Positions 31,784 through 40,856 of a stretch of DNA of 64,000 bases are shown here, one piece after another. This DNA comes from Actinocorallia sp. API 0066. Lineage in GTDB: Bacteria > Actinomycetota > Actinomycetes > Streptosporangiales > Streptosporangiaceae. The stretch is taken from positions 434,001-498,000 of the forward strand of contig NZ_JAJLQY010000002.1 of the NCBI RefSeq assembly GCF_020991275.1, given 5' to 3'. Positions within the stretch are counted from its first letter, which is position 1. Each line of letters begins with the position of its first letter. The notes under the pieces were generated by a model. The model did not search any database. It saw nothing but the letters and a program-made list of their open reading frames with translations, and was not told the DNA's origin. Both the position numbers and the translations under genes were made by a program.

Positions 31784-34470
31784 CGGCCTCCCACGCGCTG
31801 CCCAATCCGGTCGGCACGGTCGCGCGCATGGCCGTCCGGCTGATCCGGCGCGGCGCGCTGTTCCTCGCGCTGGGCGTCGGCGTCTTCATGGCGGTCGAGG
31901 CGTTCGCCTATCTCGCCGCCTACCCCGACGAGGCGTCCCGGCGGGCCATCGCCCAGTTCGGCGACAGCCCGGCCGTCCGGATGCTCCAGGGCGCCCCGCA
32001 CGCGGTGGACACCGTCGGCGGCTACGCGGTGTGGGACGCGGGCTGGGTGCTCCAGTCGATCGTCGCGGTCTGGGCGCTGCTGGTGACGGGCCGGCTGCTG
32101 CGCGCCGAGGAGGACGAGGGCCGCGTCGAGTACGTGCTGGCGGGGCCGGTCGGCGCGCGGCGCACCACGGCCGTCGGGCTGCTCGCGGTGGCGGCGGGGC
32201 TGGGCCTCGCGGGCGCCGCGATCGCCGTGGTACTGGCCACGGCGGGCGCGGGCGTGGGCGGCTCGCTCCTGTTCGGCCTCGGCGTCGCGGCCTTCGGCGG
32301 CTGCTTCGGCGGGCTCGCGGCGGTGGCCGCCCAGGCGCTGCGCGGCAGGCGCCGGACGACGACGGTCACCCTCGCCCTCTTCGGCCTCGCCTACGTGCTG
32401 CGGATGGCGGGCAACAGCGCCGACTCCCGCGCCTGGCTGCACTGGCTCACGCCGTTCGGCTGGATGGAGCGGCTGCACCCCTACCGCGACCCCGACTGGC
32501 TCGCCCTCGCGGCGCTGCTCGTCACGCCGCTCGTGCTCGGCGCCGTCGCGGTGTGGCTGCGCGGCCTGCGCGACACCGGGGGCGCCCTCCTTGAGGTGCC
32601 GGAGAAGAGTACGGCCCGCACCCGGCTCCTGGGCGGCACCCTTGCGTTCGCGTGGCGGGGCAGTAGGGGCATGCTCGCGGGATGGAGCGCGGGCGTCGCG
32701 TTCTACGGCCTCATCCTGGGCCTGCTGGTGGAGACGGTGGCGGATCTCCTCAGCGAGGATCCGACCTACCGCGAGCTGCTGGCGACGCTCGGCTGGGACC
32801 TCACGGACGCCACCCGCGTGTTCGTCAGCGAGATGGGCTCGATCATCGGCCTCATCGCCGCCCTGTACGCCTGCTGGCGGGTGGCGGCGGCGCGCGCCGA
32901 GGAGTCGGCCGGGCTGCTCGACCTGGTGCTGGTCCAGCCGGTCACCCGCGCGCGCTGGCTCGGCGACCACCTGCTTCTCGCCGTCCTGGAGGCGGTCGCC
33001 GTCACCTTCGCCGGGGTGCTCGCGGTGTGGGGCGGCGCGCGGCTCAGCGGCGGCTCGGTCGCCTTCCCGGACGTGCTCGCCTCCCTGTACGCGCCGTTCC
33101 CGGCCGTCCTCCTGTTCGGCGCCCTGGCCGCGCTCGTCTTCGCCGTCGCGCCACGGCTGACGACGGTCGTCCCGGCCGTCCTGGCGATCGTCGCCTATGT
33201 CCTGGCGATGACGGGGCCCGCCCTGAACCTCCCGTCCTTCGTGCTCGGCCTGTCCCCGTTCCACCACCTGCCCGCGGCGCCCGCCGAGCCCTACGCGCCC
33301 GTCGCGGCGGCGGTGCTGACGCTCGTGGCGGTCGCCCTGGCGGGGGCGGCCCTCGCCCTGTTCCGGCGCCGTGACGTCACTGGCGCGTTACCCTGTCCCG
33401 GCAGTCCCGTATTTCCGCAGGATTTCACGGGGAAATTCTCGGTATTGCGGGGATTGTCAGAAAGTACTTGCCGATCCTCGCTCGGAGAGGATGATGGGGG
33501 CATGGCGGTACGCGGGGCGCACTGGCTCGGCTGGGTGCGGGACAAATCAGGCAAGCGGGTAGACACCACCGGAACGGTCTCCGGACTGGTGGCGATCTTG
33601 TCGGAGGGTGGTGGCGAAACCGGTCCAGGGCTCTGTTACCGGGGCAGCAGAGACGACGGCGGGCTCCTGCGCGTCACCCCCTGCGACCCCTACCTCGCGG
33701 AGCTGCGCGCGGACGGCGCGCTGGAGGCCCGCGAGTACTGGTACACACCGTGGGAGGGCGCCTTCCGCTGGCCCGTCATCGAGGTCGAGGTCGTCAACGG
33801 CTCGGCCGCCGAGGTGCGGGTGCGGGAGGCGCTGTTCGCCGTCGCGTCGTCGCGCACCGACCCGAGGCCCGTGCCGCTGATCCACGGCGCGTCCTACGGC
33901 GCCGACCTCACGCTCGACAACCTCGGGTGGGGCCCGATGGAAGAGGGCGTGCTGCGCTTCCACCTGGAGACGCCCGAGGGCGCCGTGCTCGGCGGCGAGC
34001 GCACCTGCGCGCTGGACGCCGACGGCCATCCCGCCGACCTGAAGCCGCTGCACGCGGCCGTCTGCCAGCTCGGCCCCGAGGCGCGAGAGGGAACGATCCA
34101 CGTCGCGGGCACGCTGGAGTACACGCAGACCGAGCCGGACGGCTCCCGCACCCGGCACACCCACCCCTACCGTGGCGTCATCGTGTTCGGCGCGCCGCCG
34201 GTCGGCGCCCCCCTGCCGCCCGCCGCGCCCTGCCAGGTGCTGCTGCGCGCGGACGGGGCGGGCTACACCGAGACGGTCGCGGCGCCGCGCGTCGTGCCGC
34301 CCGGCGGCTCCGCGCGCTTCACCTTCACGGTCGGCGCGCCGCGCTCGTCCCTGCACAACCTGTCCGTCGCGCTGCGCACCGAGGACAACCGGACGGTGCC
34401 GTGCGGCGACCTGTCCCTTGAGCTCTTCTGCTCCAGGGCGGACGCCCGCACCCTGTTCTGCGCCCACTGA
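31780..34470 (+). CDS. ABC exporter permease fused in frame to a C-terminal module of unknown function
   Basis: A single open frame of 896 residues. Residues 1-534 are a 12-helix ABC-2-type permease resembling exporters of polyketide-like drugs (VAPRLTTVVPAVLAIVAYVL), ending LFRRRDVTG. Residues 535-574 are encoded by AT-richer sequence with rare codons including TTA (33388). Residues 575-896 are a soluble, mostly beta-strand domain (MAVRGAHWLGWVRDKSG onwards) without membrane helices or known motifs. The GTG start overlaps the ATPase stop. A true fusion, a lost stop codon and a frameshift are all possible; see the internal start at 33502. Confidence 0.75.
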   Translation: MTASHALPNPVGTVARMAVRLIRRGALFLALGVGVFMAVEAFAYLAAYPDEASRRAIAQFGDSPAVRMLQGAPHAVDTVGGYAVWDAGWVLQSIVAVWALLVTGRLLRAEEDEGRVEYVLAGPVGARRTTAVGLLAVAAGLGLAGAAIAVVLATAGAGVGGSLLFGLGVAAFGGCFGGLAAVAAQALRGRRRTTTVTLALFGLAYVLRMAGNSADSRAWLHWLTPFGWMERLHPYRDPDWLALAALLVTPLVLGAVAVWLRGLRDTGGALLEVPEKSTARTRLLGGTLAFAWRGSRGMLAGWSAGVAFYGLILGLLVETVADLLSEDPTYRELLATLGWDLTDATRVFVSEMGSIIGLIAALYACWRVAAARAEESAGLLDLVLVQPVTRARWLGDHLLLAVLEAVAVTFAGVLAVWGGARLSGGSVAFPDVLASLYAPFPAVLLFGALAALVFAVAPRLTTVVPAVLAIVAYVLAMTGPALNLPSFVLGLSPFHHLPAAPAEPYAPVAAAVLTLVAVALAGAALALFRRRDVTGALPCPGSPVFPQDFTGKFSVLRGLSESTCRSSLGEDDGGMAVRGAHWLGWVRDKSGKRVDTTGTVSGLVAILSEGGGETGPGLCYRGSRDDGGLLRVTPCDPYLAELRADGALEAREYWYTPWEGAFRWPVIEVEVVNGSAAEVRVREALFAVASSRTDPRPVPLIHGASYGADLTLDNLGWGPMEEGVLRFHLETPEGAVLGGERTCALDADGHPADLKPLHAAVCQLGPEAREGTIHVAGTLEYTQTEPDGSRTRHTHPYRGVIVFGAPPVGAPLPPAAPCQVLLRADGAGYTETVAAPRVVPPGGSARFTFTVGAPRSSLHNLSVALRTEDNRTVPCGDLSLELFCSRADARTLFCAH
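33502..34470 (+). other. Possible separate 322-residue gene inside the permease frame
   Basis: An ATG at 33502 follows GATGGGGG and begins MAVRGAHWLGWVRDK. The preceding ~130 bp read like an intergenic region. If this is the true start, it encodes a soluble protein of 322 residues, rich in predicted beta strands, with WYTPWEGAFRWP, YGADLTLDNLGW and a C-terminal FCSRADARTLFCAH. I do not recognise the family. Confidence 0.5.
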
Positions 34471-34476
34471 TCCTTA

Positions 34477-34491
34477 CGGGAGATCTTCCCG
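34477..34491 (+). promoter_or_regulatory. Palindrome 1 upstream of the alkylsulfatase gene
   Basis: CGGGAGATCTTCCCG has perfect 5-bp arms CGGGA/TCCCG around GATCT. It lies 42 bp before the start codon and shares GGGAGATCT with the second palindrome at 34513. Confidence 0.45.
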
Positions 34492-34512
34492 AACAGGGCT
34501 TTACCCGGTCGT

Positions 34513-34533
34513 GTCCCGGGAGATCTCCGGGAC
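34513..34533 (+). promoter_or_regulatory. Palindrome 2 abutting the alkylsulfatase start codon
   Basis: A 21-nt near-perfect inverted repeat with arms GTCCC/GGGAC and core GGAGATCTCC ends on the base before the ATG at 34534. With the related copy at 34477 it looks like a pair of operator sites. Confidence 0.5.
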
Positions 34534-36345
34534 ATGACCGCACTGCCCTTCGCCGACCGCACCGACTTCACCAACGCCGACCGGGGGTTCGTCGCCCGGC
34601 GTACCCCGGGAACCGTCCGCGACGCCGCAGGCAGGACGGTGTGGGACGGCGACGCGTTCGGGTTCCTGGACGGGCCGCCGCCCGACACCGTCAACCCGTC
34701 GCTGTGGCGGCAGTCCCAGCTGTGTGCCAAGCAGGGCCTCTACGAGGTCACCGAGGGCATCTACCAGGTGCGCGGCCTTGATCTGTCCAACATGACGCTG
34801 GTCGAGGGCGAGCGCGGTGTTGTCGTCATCGACCCGCTCGTGTCGGTGGAGACGGCGGCGGCCGCGCTCGCCCTGTACCGCGAGCACCGGGGCGACCGGC
34901 CCGTCACCGGGATGATCTACACCCACTCGCACGTCGACCACTTCGGCGGCGCCGAGGGCGTCATCCCGGCCGACAACCCCGACCGGGTGCCGATCCTGGC
35001 GCCCGAGGGCTTCCTGGCGCACGCCGTCTCCGAGAACGTCTACGCGGGCGTCGCGATGGCCCGGCGCGGCGCCTACCACGCGGGCATGCAGCTGCCCATC
35101 GGCGCCGAGGGCATGGTCGGCACCGGGCTCGGCCCGACGGCCTCCTCCGGCCGCGTCAGCCTCATCCCGCCCAACCGGGACGTGACGCGGACCGGCCAGA
35201 CCGAGACGATCGACGGCGTCCGGATCGTCTTCCAGCTGACGCCGGGCACCGAGGCGCCCGCCGAGATGAACTTCCACTTCCCGGACCGCCGCGCGCTCTG
35301 CCTGGCCGAGAACGCCAGCCACAACCTGCACAACGTGCAGACGCTGCGCGGCGCGCCCGTCCGCGACGCCCGGCTGTGGTCGCGCTACCTCGACGAGGCG
35401 ATGGAGCTGTTCGCCGCCGACTCCGACGTCGCGTTCGGCTCGCACCACTGGCCGACGTGGGGCAGCGACGAGATCATGACGTTCCTGGCGCAGCAGCGCG
35501 ACCTGTACGCCTACCTGCACGACCAGACCCTCAGGCTCACCAACCAGGGCTACACCGGCGTCGAGATCGCGGAGATGATCGAGCTGCCCCCGGCGCTGGA
35601 GAACGCATGGCACGCGCGCGGCTACTACGGCTCGGTCTCGCACAACGTGAAGGCGATCTACCACCGTTACCTCGGATGGTTCGATGGCAACCCGGCGCAC
35701 CTGTGGGAGCTTCCGCCCGTCGAGGAGGCACGGCGTTACGTCGAGTGCATGGGCGGCACGTCAAGGGTGCTCGCGCTGGCTCGCGACTACTCGGCGAAGG
35801 GCGACCTACGCTTCGCCGCCACGCTGCTGAACCACGCGGTGTTCGCCGACCCCGCCAACGGCGACGCGAGGAACGCGCTCGCGGACGTCTACCGGCGGCT
35901 CGGGTACGGCGCCGAGTGCGGCACGTGGCGGAACTTCTACCTGACGGGCGCGAAGGAGCTGCGCGAGGGCGTCCGGCCGCAGCCGATCAACATCGCGGGC
36001 GGCATGACCGAGGGCCTGACCGTCGAGCAGGTCTTCGACGCGCTGGCGATCCGCGTCAACGGGCCCAAGGCGTGGGACGAGTCGGTGACGATCGACTGGG
36101 ACTTCACCGACACCGACGAGACGTACCGGATGACGCTGTCGCACGGCGTCCTCACGCACCGGCGGCGCGGCCGTGCCGTCACGCCCGCCGACCTGACGCT
36201 CGCGCTGACCAGAGCCGACCTGTTCAAGCTGCTGGCGGGTGCGGGCATGGAGGGCGTTGAACCCGAGGGGGACGTAGGGGCGCTGCACCGGCTTGCGACC
36301 TACCTGGACGAGCCCGACCCGAACTTCGCGATCGTCACGCCCTGA
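34534..36345 (+). CDS. Alkyl sulfatase-like metallo-beta-lactamase-fold hydrolase (SdsA1 type)
   Basis: Protein of 603 residues. The metallo-beta-lactamase-fold domain has the zinc motif THSHVDH (130-136) and an early IYQVRGLDLSNMTLVEGE segment. The alkylsulfatase dimerisation domain (NAWHARGYYGSVSHNVKAIYHRYLGWFDGNP) follows, then a C-terminal SCP2-like lipid-binding domain. The order and length match SdsA1-type type III alkylsulfatases, which release alcohol and sulfate from alkyl sulfates. No signal peptide is visible. Two related palindromes lie directly upstream. There is no adjacent SdsB-like regulator. Confidence 0.92.
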   Translation: MTALPFADRTDFTNADRGFVARRTPGTVRDAAGRTVWDGDAFGFLDGPPPDTVNPSLWRQSQLCAKQGLYEVTEGIYQVRGLDLSNMTLVEGERGVVVIDPLVSVETAAAALALYREHRGDRPVTGMIYTHSHVDHFGGAEGVIPADNPDRVPILAPEGFLAHAVSENVYAGVAMARRGAYHAGMQLPIGAEGMVGTGLGPTASSGRVSLIPPNRDVTRTGQTETIDGVRIVFQLTPGTEAPAEMNFHFPDRRALCLAENASHNLHNVQTLRGAPVRDARLWSRYLDEAMELFAADSDVAFGSHHWPTWGSDEIMTFLAQQRDLYAYLHDQTLRLTNQGYTGVEIAEMIELPPALENAWHARGYYGSVSHNVKAIYHRYLGWFDGNPAHLWELPPVEEARRYVECMGGTSRVLALARDYSAKGDLRFAATLLNHAVFADPANGDARNALADVYRRLGYGAECGTWRNFYLTGAKELREGVRPQPINIAGGMTEGLTVEQVFDALAIRVNGPKAWDESVTIDWDFTDTDETYRMTLSHGVLTHRRRGRAVTPADLTLALTRADLFKLLAGAGMEGVEPEGDVGALHRLATYLDEPDPNFAIVTP

Positions 36346-36353
36346 GGGGGTCG

Positions 36354-36385
36354 CCCCCGCGTCTCCTCGCCCGGAGACGCGGGGG
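36354..36385. terminator. Bidirectional hairpin terminator between alkylsulfatase and pobA
   Basis: CCCCCGCGTCTCC (36354-36366) and its exact complement (36373-36385) enclose a 6-nt loop between two convergent genes. Confidence 0.75.
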
Positions 36386-36404
36386 AGCCGTGGCACGGGC
36401 CTCG

Positions 36405-37610
36405 TTAGACGAGGGCGTCCAGGCCGGGGAGAGGGAGGCCCGTGTAGTTCTCGGCGAGGGACGTCGCCGCCGCCTCCGAGGAGACGAGGTAGCGCAGGTG
36501 CGCGAGTTGGAGGCGGTGCCCGAAGGGGTCGTCCTCGGGGGACGTGTGCAGGAGGGACGTCATCGTGTACGAGAAGTGCTCGGCCCGCCAGACACGGGCG
36601 AGGGCGTCCTCGGAATAGGAGTCGAGACGGCTTTCGTCGCCCGTGGCGAAGCGGTGCAGGAGCGCGGACGCGAGGAGGGTGACGTCGGCCGCCGCGAGGT
36701 TGAGGCCCTTCGCGCCGGTCGGGGGGACGATGTGGGCGGCGTCCCCGGCCAGGAACAGCCGCCCGTGCCGCATCGGCTCGGTGACGAAGCTGCGCATCGG
36801 GGTGACGCTCTTCTCCGTGATCGGCCCGGTGCCGAGCTTCCAGCCGTCGAGGGCGAACCGGTCGGACAGGGCCTCCCAGATCCTCTCGTCGGGCCAGTCG
36901 GCTAGGTCGGCGTCCGGAGGCACCTGCACGTACAGGCGGCTCACCTCGGGCGAGCGCATGCTGTGCAGGGCGAACCCCGCAGGGCTGTGCGCGTAGATCA
37001 GCTCGTCGCAGGACGGAGGCACGTCGGCGAGCACGCCCAGCCACGAGAACGGGTAGACCCGCTCGAACGTGCGCCTGGCGGCGTCCGGCACCGCGCGGCG
37101 GCCCACGCCGTGGAACCCGTCGCAGGCGACGACGTACTCGGCTGTCAGGGTGTGCTCTTCGCCCTCGTACCTGTACCGGACCTGGGGCGCGTCGCCTTCG
37201 ATCCCCGTGACGTTGAGCGCCTCCGCCTCGAACAGCAGCGGCGCGCCCGCCTCCAGGCGCAGCGCGATGAGGTCCTTGACGACCTCGGTCTGCGCGTAGA
37301 CCATGACCGACCTCCCGCACAGTGCCGGGAAGTCGATCCTGTGGGACTCGCCCGCGAAGCGCAGCTCTATGCCGTCGTGGGGCAGGCCACGGGCATCCAT
37401 CCCGGCGGCCGCGCCGGTGGCGCGCAGCACGTCGACGGTCCCCTGCTCCAGGATGCCCGCGCGCTGCCGCCGCTCCACGTAGGGCCGGTCGCGGTTCTCC
37501 AGGATGACCGTGTCGACGCCCTTGCGGTGCAGGAGGTGGCCGAGCAGGAGTCCGGCGGGTCCCGCGCCGATGATGGCGACGCGGGTGCGGGCGGGGGCGG
37601 GGTGGCTCAT
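36405..37610 (-). CDS. pobA: 4-hydroxybenzoate 3-monooxygenase
   Basis: Protein of 401 residues matching PobA. It has RVAIIGAGPAGLLLGHLLHR for FAD, DGFHGVGRR (DG motif of aromatic hydroxylases), and GRLFLAGDAAHIVPPTGAKGLN (GD motif), with ERRQRAGILEQGTVDVL. It hydroxylates 4-hydroxybenzoate to protocatechuate using NAD(P)H and O2 in the cytoplasm. It is the last gene of the pca operon; its ATG overlaps the pcaL stop by 4 bp. There is no separate pobR, so control is probably through the operon's IclR-type regulator. Confidence 0.95.
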   Translation of the reverse strand: MSHPAPARTRVAIIGAGPAGLLLGHLLHRKGVDTVILENRDRPYVERRQRAGILEQGTVDVLRATGAAAGMDARGLPHDGIELRFAGESHRIDFPALCGRSVMVYAQTEVVKDLIALRLEAGAPLLFEAEALNVTGIEGDAPQVRYRYEGEEHTLTAEYVVACDGFHGVGRRAVPDAARRTFERVYPFSWLGVLADVPPSCDELIYAHSPAGFALHSMRSPEVSRLYVQVPPDADLADWPDERIWEALSDRFALDGWKLGTGPITEKSVTPMRSFVTEPMRHGRLFLAGDAAHIVPPTGAKGLNLAAADVTLLASALLHRFATGDESRLDSYSEDALARVWRAEHFSYTMTSLLHTSPEDDPFGHRLQLAHLRYLVSSEAAATSLAENYTGLPLPGLDALV

Positions 37611-38737
37611 GGGGCTTCCTCTGCGGAGATCTCGTCAAGGACACGCTGGGCGACGGCGAAGGCGGAGTTCGCGGCCGGTACGCCGCAGTAGACGGCCGAC
37701 TGGAGGAGGACCTCCTTGATCTCCTCGCGGGTCAGCCCGTTGGTGAGGGCGGCCCGCACGTGCAGAGCCAGCTCCTCGTGGTGGCCGTGCGCGACCAGCG
37801 CGGTGAGGGTGACGCAACTGCGGGCGCGGCGGTCCAGGCCCGGCCTCGTCCAGATCCCGCCCCACGCGTAGCGGGTGATGAAGTCCTGGAAGTCGGCGGT
37901 GAAGTCGGTGGTGCGGGCCTTCGCGCGGTCCACGTGGGCGTCGCCGAGCACGGCCCGCCGCACCCGCGTCCCGGCCGCGTGCCCGTCGGTCGGCTGGGCG
38001 GCGCTGAGATGGGCGAGGAGGGCCGCGGCGACGGCGTCGGGCCGGTCCACCGGGGCGAGGTGGGCGGCGCCCGGCAGCTCGACCAGGGCGGCGGGGACGC
38101 CGTCGGCGAGTTCGCGGGCGTGCGCGGGCGGGGTGGCCGGGTCGGCGCGCCCGGCGAGCACCAGGGTGGGCGCCGCGACGCGGTCGAGGTGAGCGCGGAC
38201 GTCGTAGGCGGCGAGGGCGTCGCAGCAGGCGGCGTAGCCTTCGGCGTCGACCTCCGCGAGGTCGGTGAGCAGGCGCTCGCCCAGCGGGCCCGGCTCCCCG
38301 GCGAACCAGCGGGTCGCCGCGACGGGCGGCATCACGCCGGTGCCGTGGGCGCGGACGTCGGCAGCCCGCTCCCGCCACGCGGCGGGCTCACCGAAGCGGG
38401 CGGACGAGCAGATCAGCGCCAGGGAGGACAGCCGCTCGGGGGCGAGGAGTGCCAGGTGGACGCCGATGGCGCCGCCCAGGGAGATGCCCGCGTAGTGGAA
38501 GCGGGTGAAGCCCGCGTCGGTCGCGGCGGCCAGGACGTGTTCGGCCAGCGCGCCCACGGACGCGACGGGGAAGGCAGGGGTCTCCCCGTGGCCCGGAAGG
38601 TCGAAGCGCAGTACCCGGTGCTCGCGGGTGAGCTGGTCTAGGACGGCGTCCCAGACGTGCGTCGAGGTGCCGAGCGAAGGCCCGAGAACCAGCGGAACCC
38701 CGTGCGCGGGCCCGTCGAGCCGGTAGTGCAGCGTCAT
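37607..38737 (-). CDS. pcaL: Bifunctional 3-oxoadipate enol-lactonase/4-carboxymuconolactone decarboxylase
   Basis: Protein of 376 residues fusing two enzymes of the protocatechuate branch. Residues 1-250 are an alpha/beta hydrolase (PcaD-like) with nucleophile elbow GISLGG. Residues 260-376 are a carboxymuconolactone decarboxylase (PcaC-like; CVTLTALVAHGHHEELALHV and LQSAVYCGVPAANSAF). The fusion is typical of actinobacteria. It converts 4-carboxymuconolactone through the enol-lactone to 3-oxoadipate. It follows pcaB by 42 bp and overlaps pobA by 4 bp. Confidence 0.95.
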   Translation of the reverse strand: MTLHYRLDGPAHGVPLVLGPSLGTSTHVWDAVLDQLTREHRVLRFDLPGHGETPAFPVASVGALAEHVLAAATDAGFTRFHYAGISLGGAIGVHLALLAPERLSSLALICSSARFGEPAAWRERAADVRAHGTGVMPPVAATRWFAGEPGPLGERLLTDLAEVDAEGYAACCDALAAYDVRAHLDRVAAPTLVLAGRADPATPPAHARELADGVPAALVELPGAAHLAPVDRPDAVAAALLAHLSAAQPTDGHAAGTRVRRAVLGDAHVDRAKARTTDFTADFQDFITRYAWGGIWTRPGLDRRARSCVTLTALVAHGHHEELALHVRAALTNGLTREEIKEVLLQSAVYCGVPAANSAFAVAQRVLDEISAEEAP

Positions 38738-38779
38738 GATCCCCCTCCTAGGGTCTTGTCGTGTGGTGTGGACGGCGGG

Positions 38780-40183
38780 TCATGGGGCGGCCTCGCGGGT
38801 GAGGGCGGCGTCGGTGAGGGCCGGTGCCGCGCCGAGGTAGGTGGTGGGGTCGGGGTCGAAGGGCAGGGGAGTGCCGGGTGGCAGGAGCGCGGCGACGGCC
38901 TCCGCGAGGGGGGCGCCCCCCTGCACGGCGTGCGCGGAGGCTTCCTGCAGCAGGGTGCGCGCCCGCTCACGGCCCAGGGAGGCGGCGAGCGCGGCGGCGG
39001 CCCGCTCGGCCACGACGAGCCCGTGGGTGAGCGCCAGGTTGGCCCGCATCCGGTCCGGGTGGACGGCGAGACCGGCGACGAGCCGCTCGGCGGCGTGCGC
39101 CGCGCCGCCCGCGAGCCGCAGCGCCTCGCGCAGCGCCTCCCACTCGGCGTGCCAGGCCCCGGCCGGGCGCTCGTCCTCCGCGACCAGCGCGCCGAGCAGC
39201 ACGGCCGCCAGGCCCGGCAGGCGGCGCGCCGCCGCGGCGACGAGCGTCGCCCGCACCGGGTTGCTCTTGTGCGGCATCGCCGACGACCCGCCGCCGTCCC
39301 CCTCGGCGACCTCCCCGACCTCGGTCCGGCCCAGCACCAGCACGTCCGCCGCGACCTTGCCCAGCGCCCCGCCGACGAACCCCAGCGCGCCCCCCAGATC
39401 CGCCACGGGCGTCCGCAACACGTGCCACGGCACCAGGGGCCGGGCGAGCCCCGTCTCCCGCGCAAACGCCGCTACGAGCCCGTCCAGGCCCGCCCGGGAA
39501 CCGTCGGCCCCGGCAGCGGGCGCCGCGCCATCGGCGGTTTTCTCCGGCATGCCGGAAAGGCGGTCGGAGTCGGCAGGCTCGGGGGTGAAGGCGGTGAACG
39601 CGGCGAGGGTGCCCGCGGCGCCGCCGAGCTGGGCGGGCAGGGTCCGGCGCACGGCGGCGAGGCGGTCGCGGGCGTCCAGCACGAGGTGCCGCCAGCCCGC
39701 CGCCTTCAGGCCGAACGTCGTGGGGACGGCGTGCTGCGTCAGCGTACGACCCGCCATCGGTGTGGCCCGGTGTGCCGCTGCCAGCGCCTTCAGCCGGGCG
39801 GCGGCCTGGTCGAGATCGGCGAGGATCAGCGCGACGGCGTCCCGCGCGACCAGCATCAGCGCCGTGTCCAGGATGTCCTGGCTGGTCGCGCCCCGATGCA
39901 CGTAGGGCGCGACCTCAGGCCCGACGGCCGCCTTGAGATCCGCGACGAACGGGATCACAGGGTTGCCGCCCGCCCGCGCGCGCAGAGCGAGTTCCCGTAG
40001 ATCGAACCCGGACACGTCAAGGGCGTCGAGCGCGTCGGCCGCCGCACGCGGCACCAGCCCGAGCCCCGCCTGCGCCCGCGTCAACGCCGCCTCCACCGCC
40101 AGCATCGCCCGCAGCACGGCAGCGTCCTCCGTGGCCGCCTCCACCGCCGTCCCCACCACGCCGGGCGTCAACAACCCGAACAC
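38780..40183 (-). CDS. pcaB: 3-carboxy-cis,cis-muconate cycloisomerase
   Basis: Protein of about 467 residues of the fumarase/aspartase superfamily. GSSAMPHKSNPVRATLV is the superfamily signature, and YVHRGATSQDILDTAL is the CMLE motif. It cyclises 3-carboxymuconate to 4-carboxymuconolactone. GTG 40183 is proposed because it begins at the conserved FGLLTPGVVGT region; the frame runs open to 40303 but would overlap pcaG. The Shine-Dalgarno is weak, so the start is uncertain. The region around SGMPEKTADGAAPAAGADGS looks like a lineage-specific insertion of about 30 residues. Confidence 0.92.
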   Translation of the reverse strand: MFGLLTPGVVGTAVEAATEDAAVLRAMLAVEAALTRAQAGLGLVPRAAADALDALDVSGFDLRELALRARAGGNPVIPFVADLKAAVGPEVAPYVHRGATSQDILDTALMLVARDAVALILADLDQAAARLKALAAAHRATPMAGRTLTQHAVPTTFGLKAAGWRHLVLDARDRLAAVRRTLPAQLGGAAGTLAAFTAFTPEPADSDRLSGMPEKTADGAAPAAGADGSRAGLDGLVAAFARETGLARPLVPWHVLRTPVADLGGALGFVGGALGKVAADVLVLGRTEVGEVAEGDGGGSSAMPHKSNPVRATLVAAAARRLPGLAAVLLGALVAEDERPAGAWHAEWEALREALRLAGGAAHAAERLVAGLAVHPDRMRANLALTHGLVVAERAAAALAASLGRERARTLLQEASAHAVQGGAPLAEAVAALLPPGTPLPFDPDPTTYLGAAPALTDAALTREAAP

Positions 40184-40265
40184 CCCCGGCCCAATCGAAC
40201 ACGGCCCGGGGACGGGTGCTTCCGACGGAGTCGGGTCGTGGGGTGCCGGAGGGTTCGGATGGGGC

Positions 40266-40856
40266 TCAGGGGAAGGCAAGGAAGACCGTCTCTTCGGAGG
40301 CACCCGCCTGGAGGTGGATGTCGAAGCGGTAGGTGCCGGGGCGTTCCTCGGCGGCGACCAGGGTGGCGCGGCGGTTCGGGGGGAGGGCGGCGAAGAGGGG
40401 GTCGGTGGACAGGGCGGTGGCGTGTTCGGGGAGGTGGATCCGGGTGTAGAGGTGGTGGAGGAGGCCGCGGGCGAAGACGCAGACGGCGAGGTGGGGCACC
40501 GCGCCGGAGCGGTGGGGCGCGGGCGGCAGGGTCCGGACGAACCAGTGGCCCGCCGCGTCGGTGGCGCTCCGGGCGAAGCCGGTGAAGTCGATCCCGTGGC
40601 GTCCGGCGACGGCGCCCGTCACCGGGTCGCGGCGTAGTGAGCCCGGCGCCCCTGCGAGCGATCCGTCGGGGCCCGCCTGCCACACCTCGACGAGCGCGTC
40701 AGGGACGGGCGCCCCGGCGCCGTCGTAGACGGTGCCGCGCACCGTGATGGTTCCGGGATGCCCGGCGGGGGCGAGTTCCTCCCCGCCGGGGAAGGGCAGC
40801 GCGTACCCGTAGAACGGGCCGACGGTCTGCGACGGCGTAGGCGGCAGCGTGCCCAT
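40266..40856 (-). CDS. pcaG: Protocatechuate 3,4-dioxygenase subunit alpha
   Basis: Protein of 196 residues beginning MGTLPPTPSQTVGPFYGYAL, the PcaG hallmark. It has the beta-sandwich core ITVRGTVYDGAGAPVPDALVEVWQ in parts and HLAVCVFARGLLHHLYTRI. The alpha subunit lacks the iron ligands and pairs with PcaH to form the non-heme Fe(III) intradiol dioxygenase that opens protocatechuate to 3-carboxymuconate. Its ATG shares one base with the pcaH stop (TGATG), indicating coupling. Confidence 0.96.
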   Translation of the reverse strand: MGTLPPTPSQTVGPFYGYALPFPGGEELAPAGHPGTITVRGTVYDGAGAPVPDALVEVWQAGPDGSLAGAPGSLRRDPVTGAVAGRHGIDFTGFARSATDAAGHWFVRTLPPAPHRSGAVPHLAVCVFARGLLHHLYTRIHLPEHATALSTDPLFAALPPNRRATLVAAEERPGTYRFDIHLQAGASEETVFLAFP

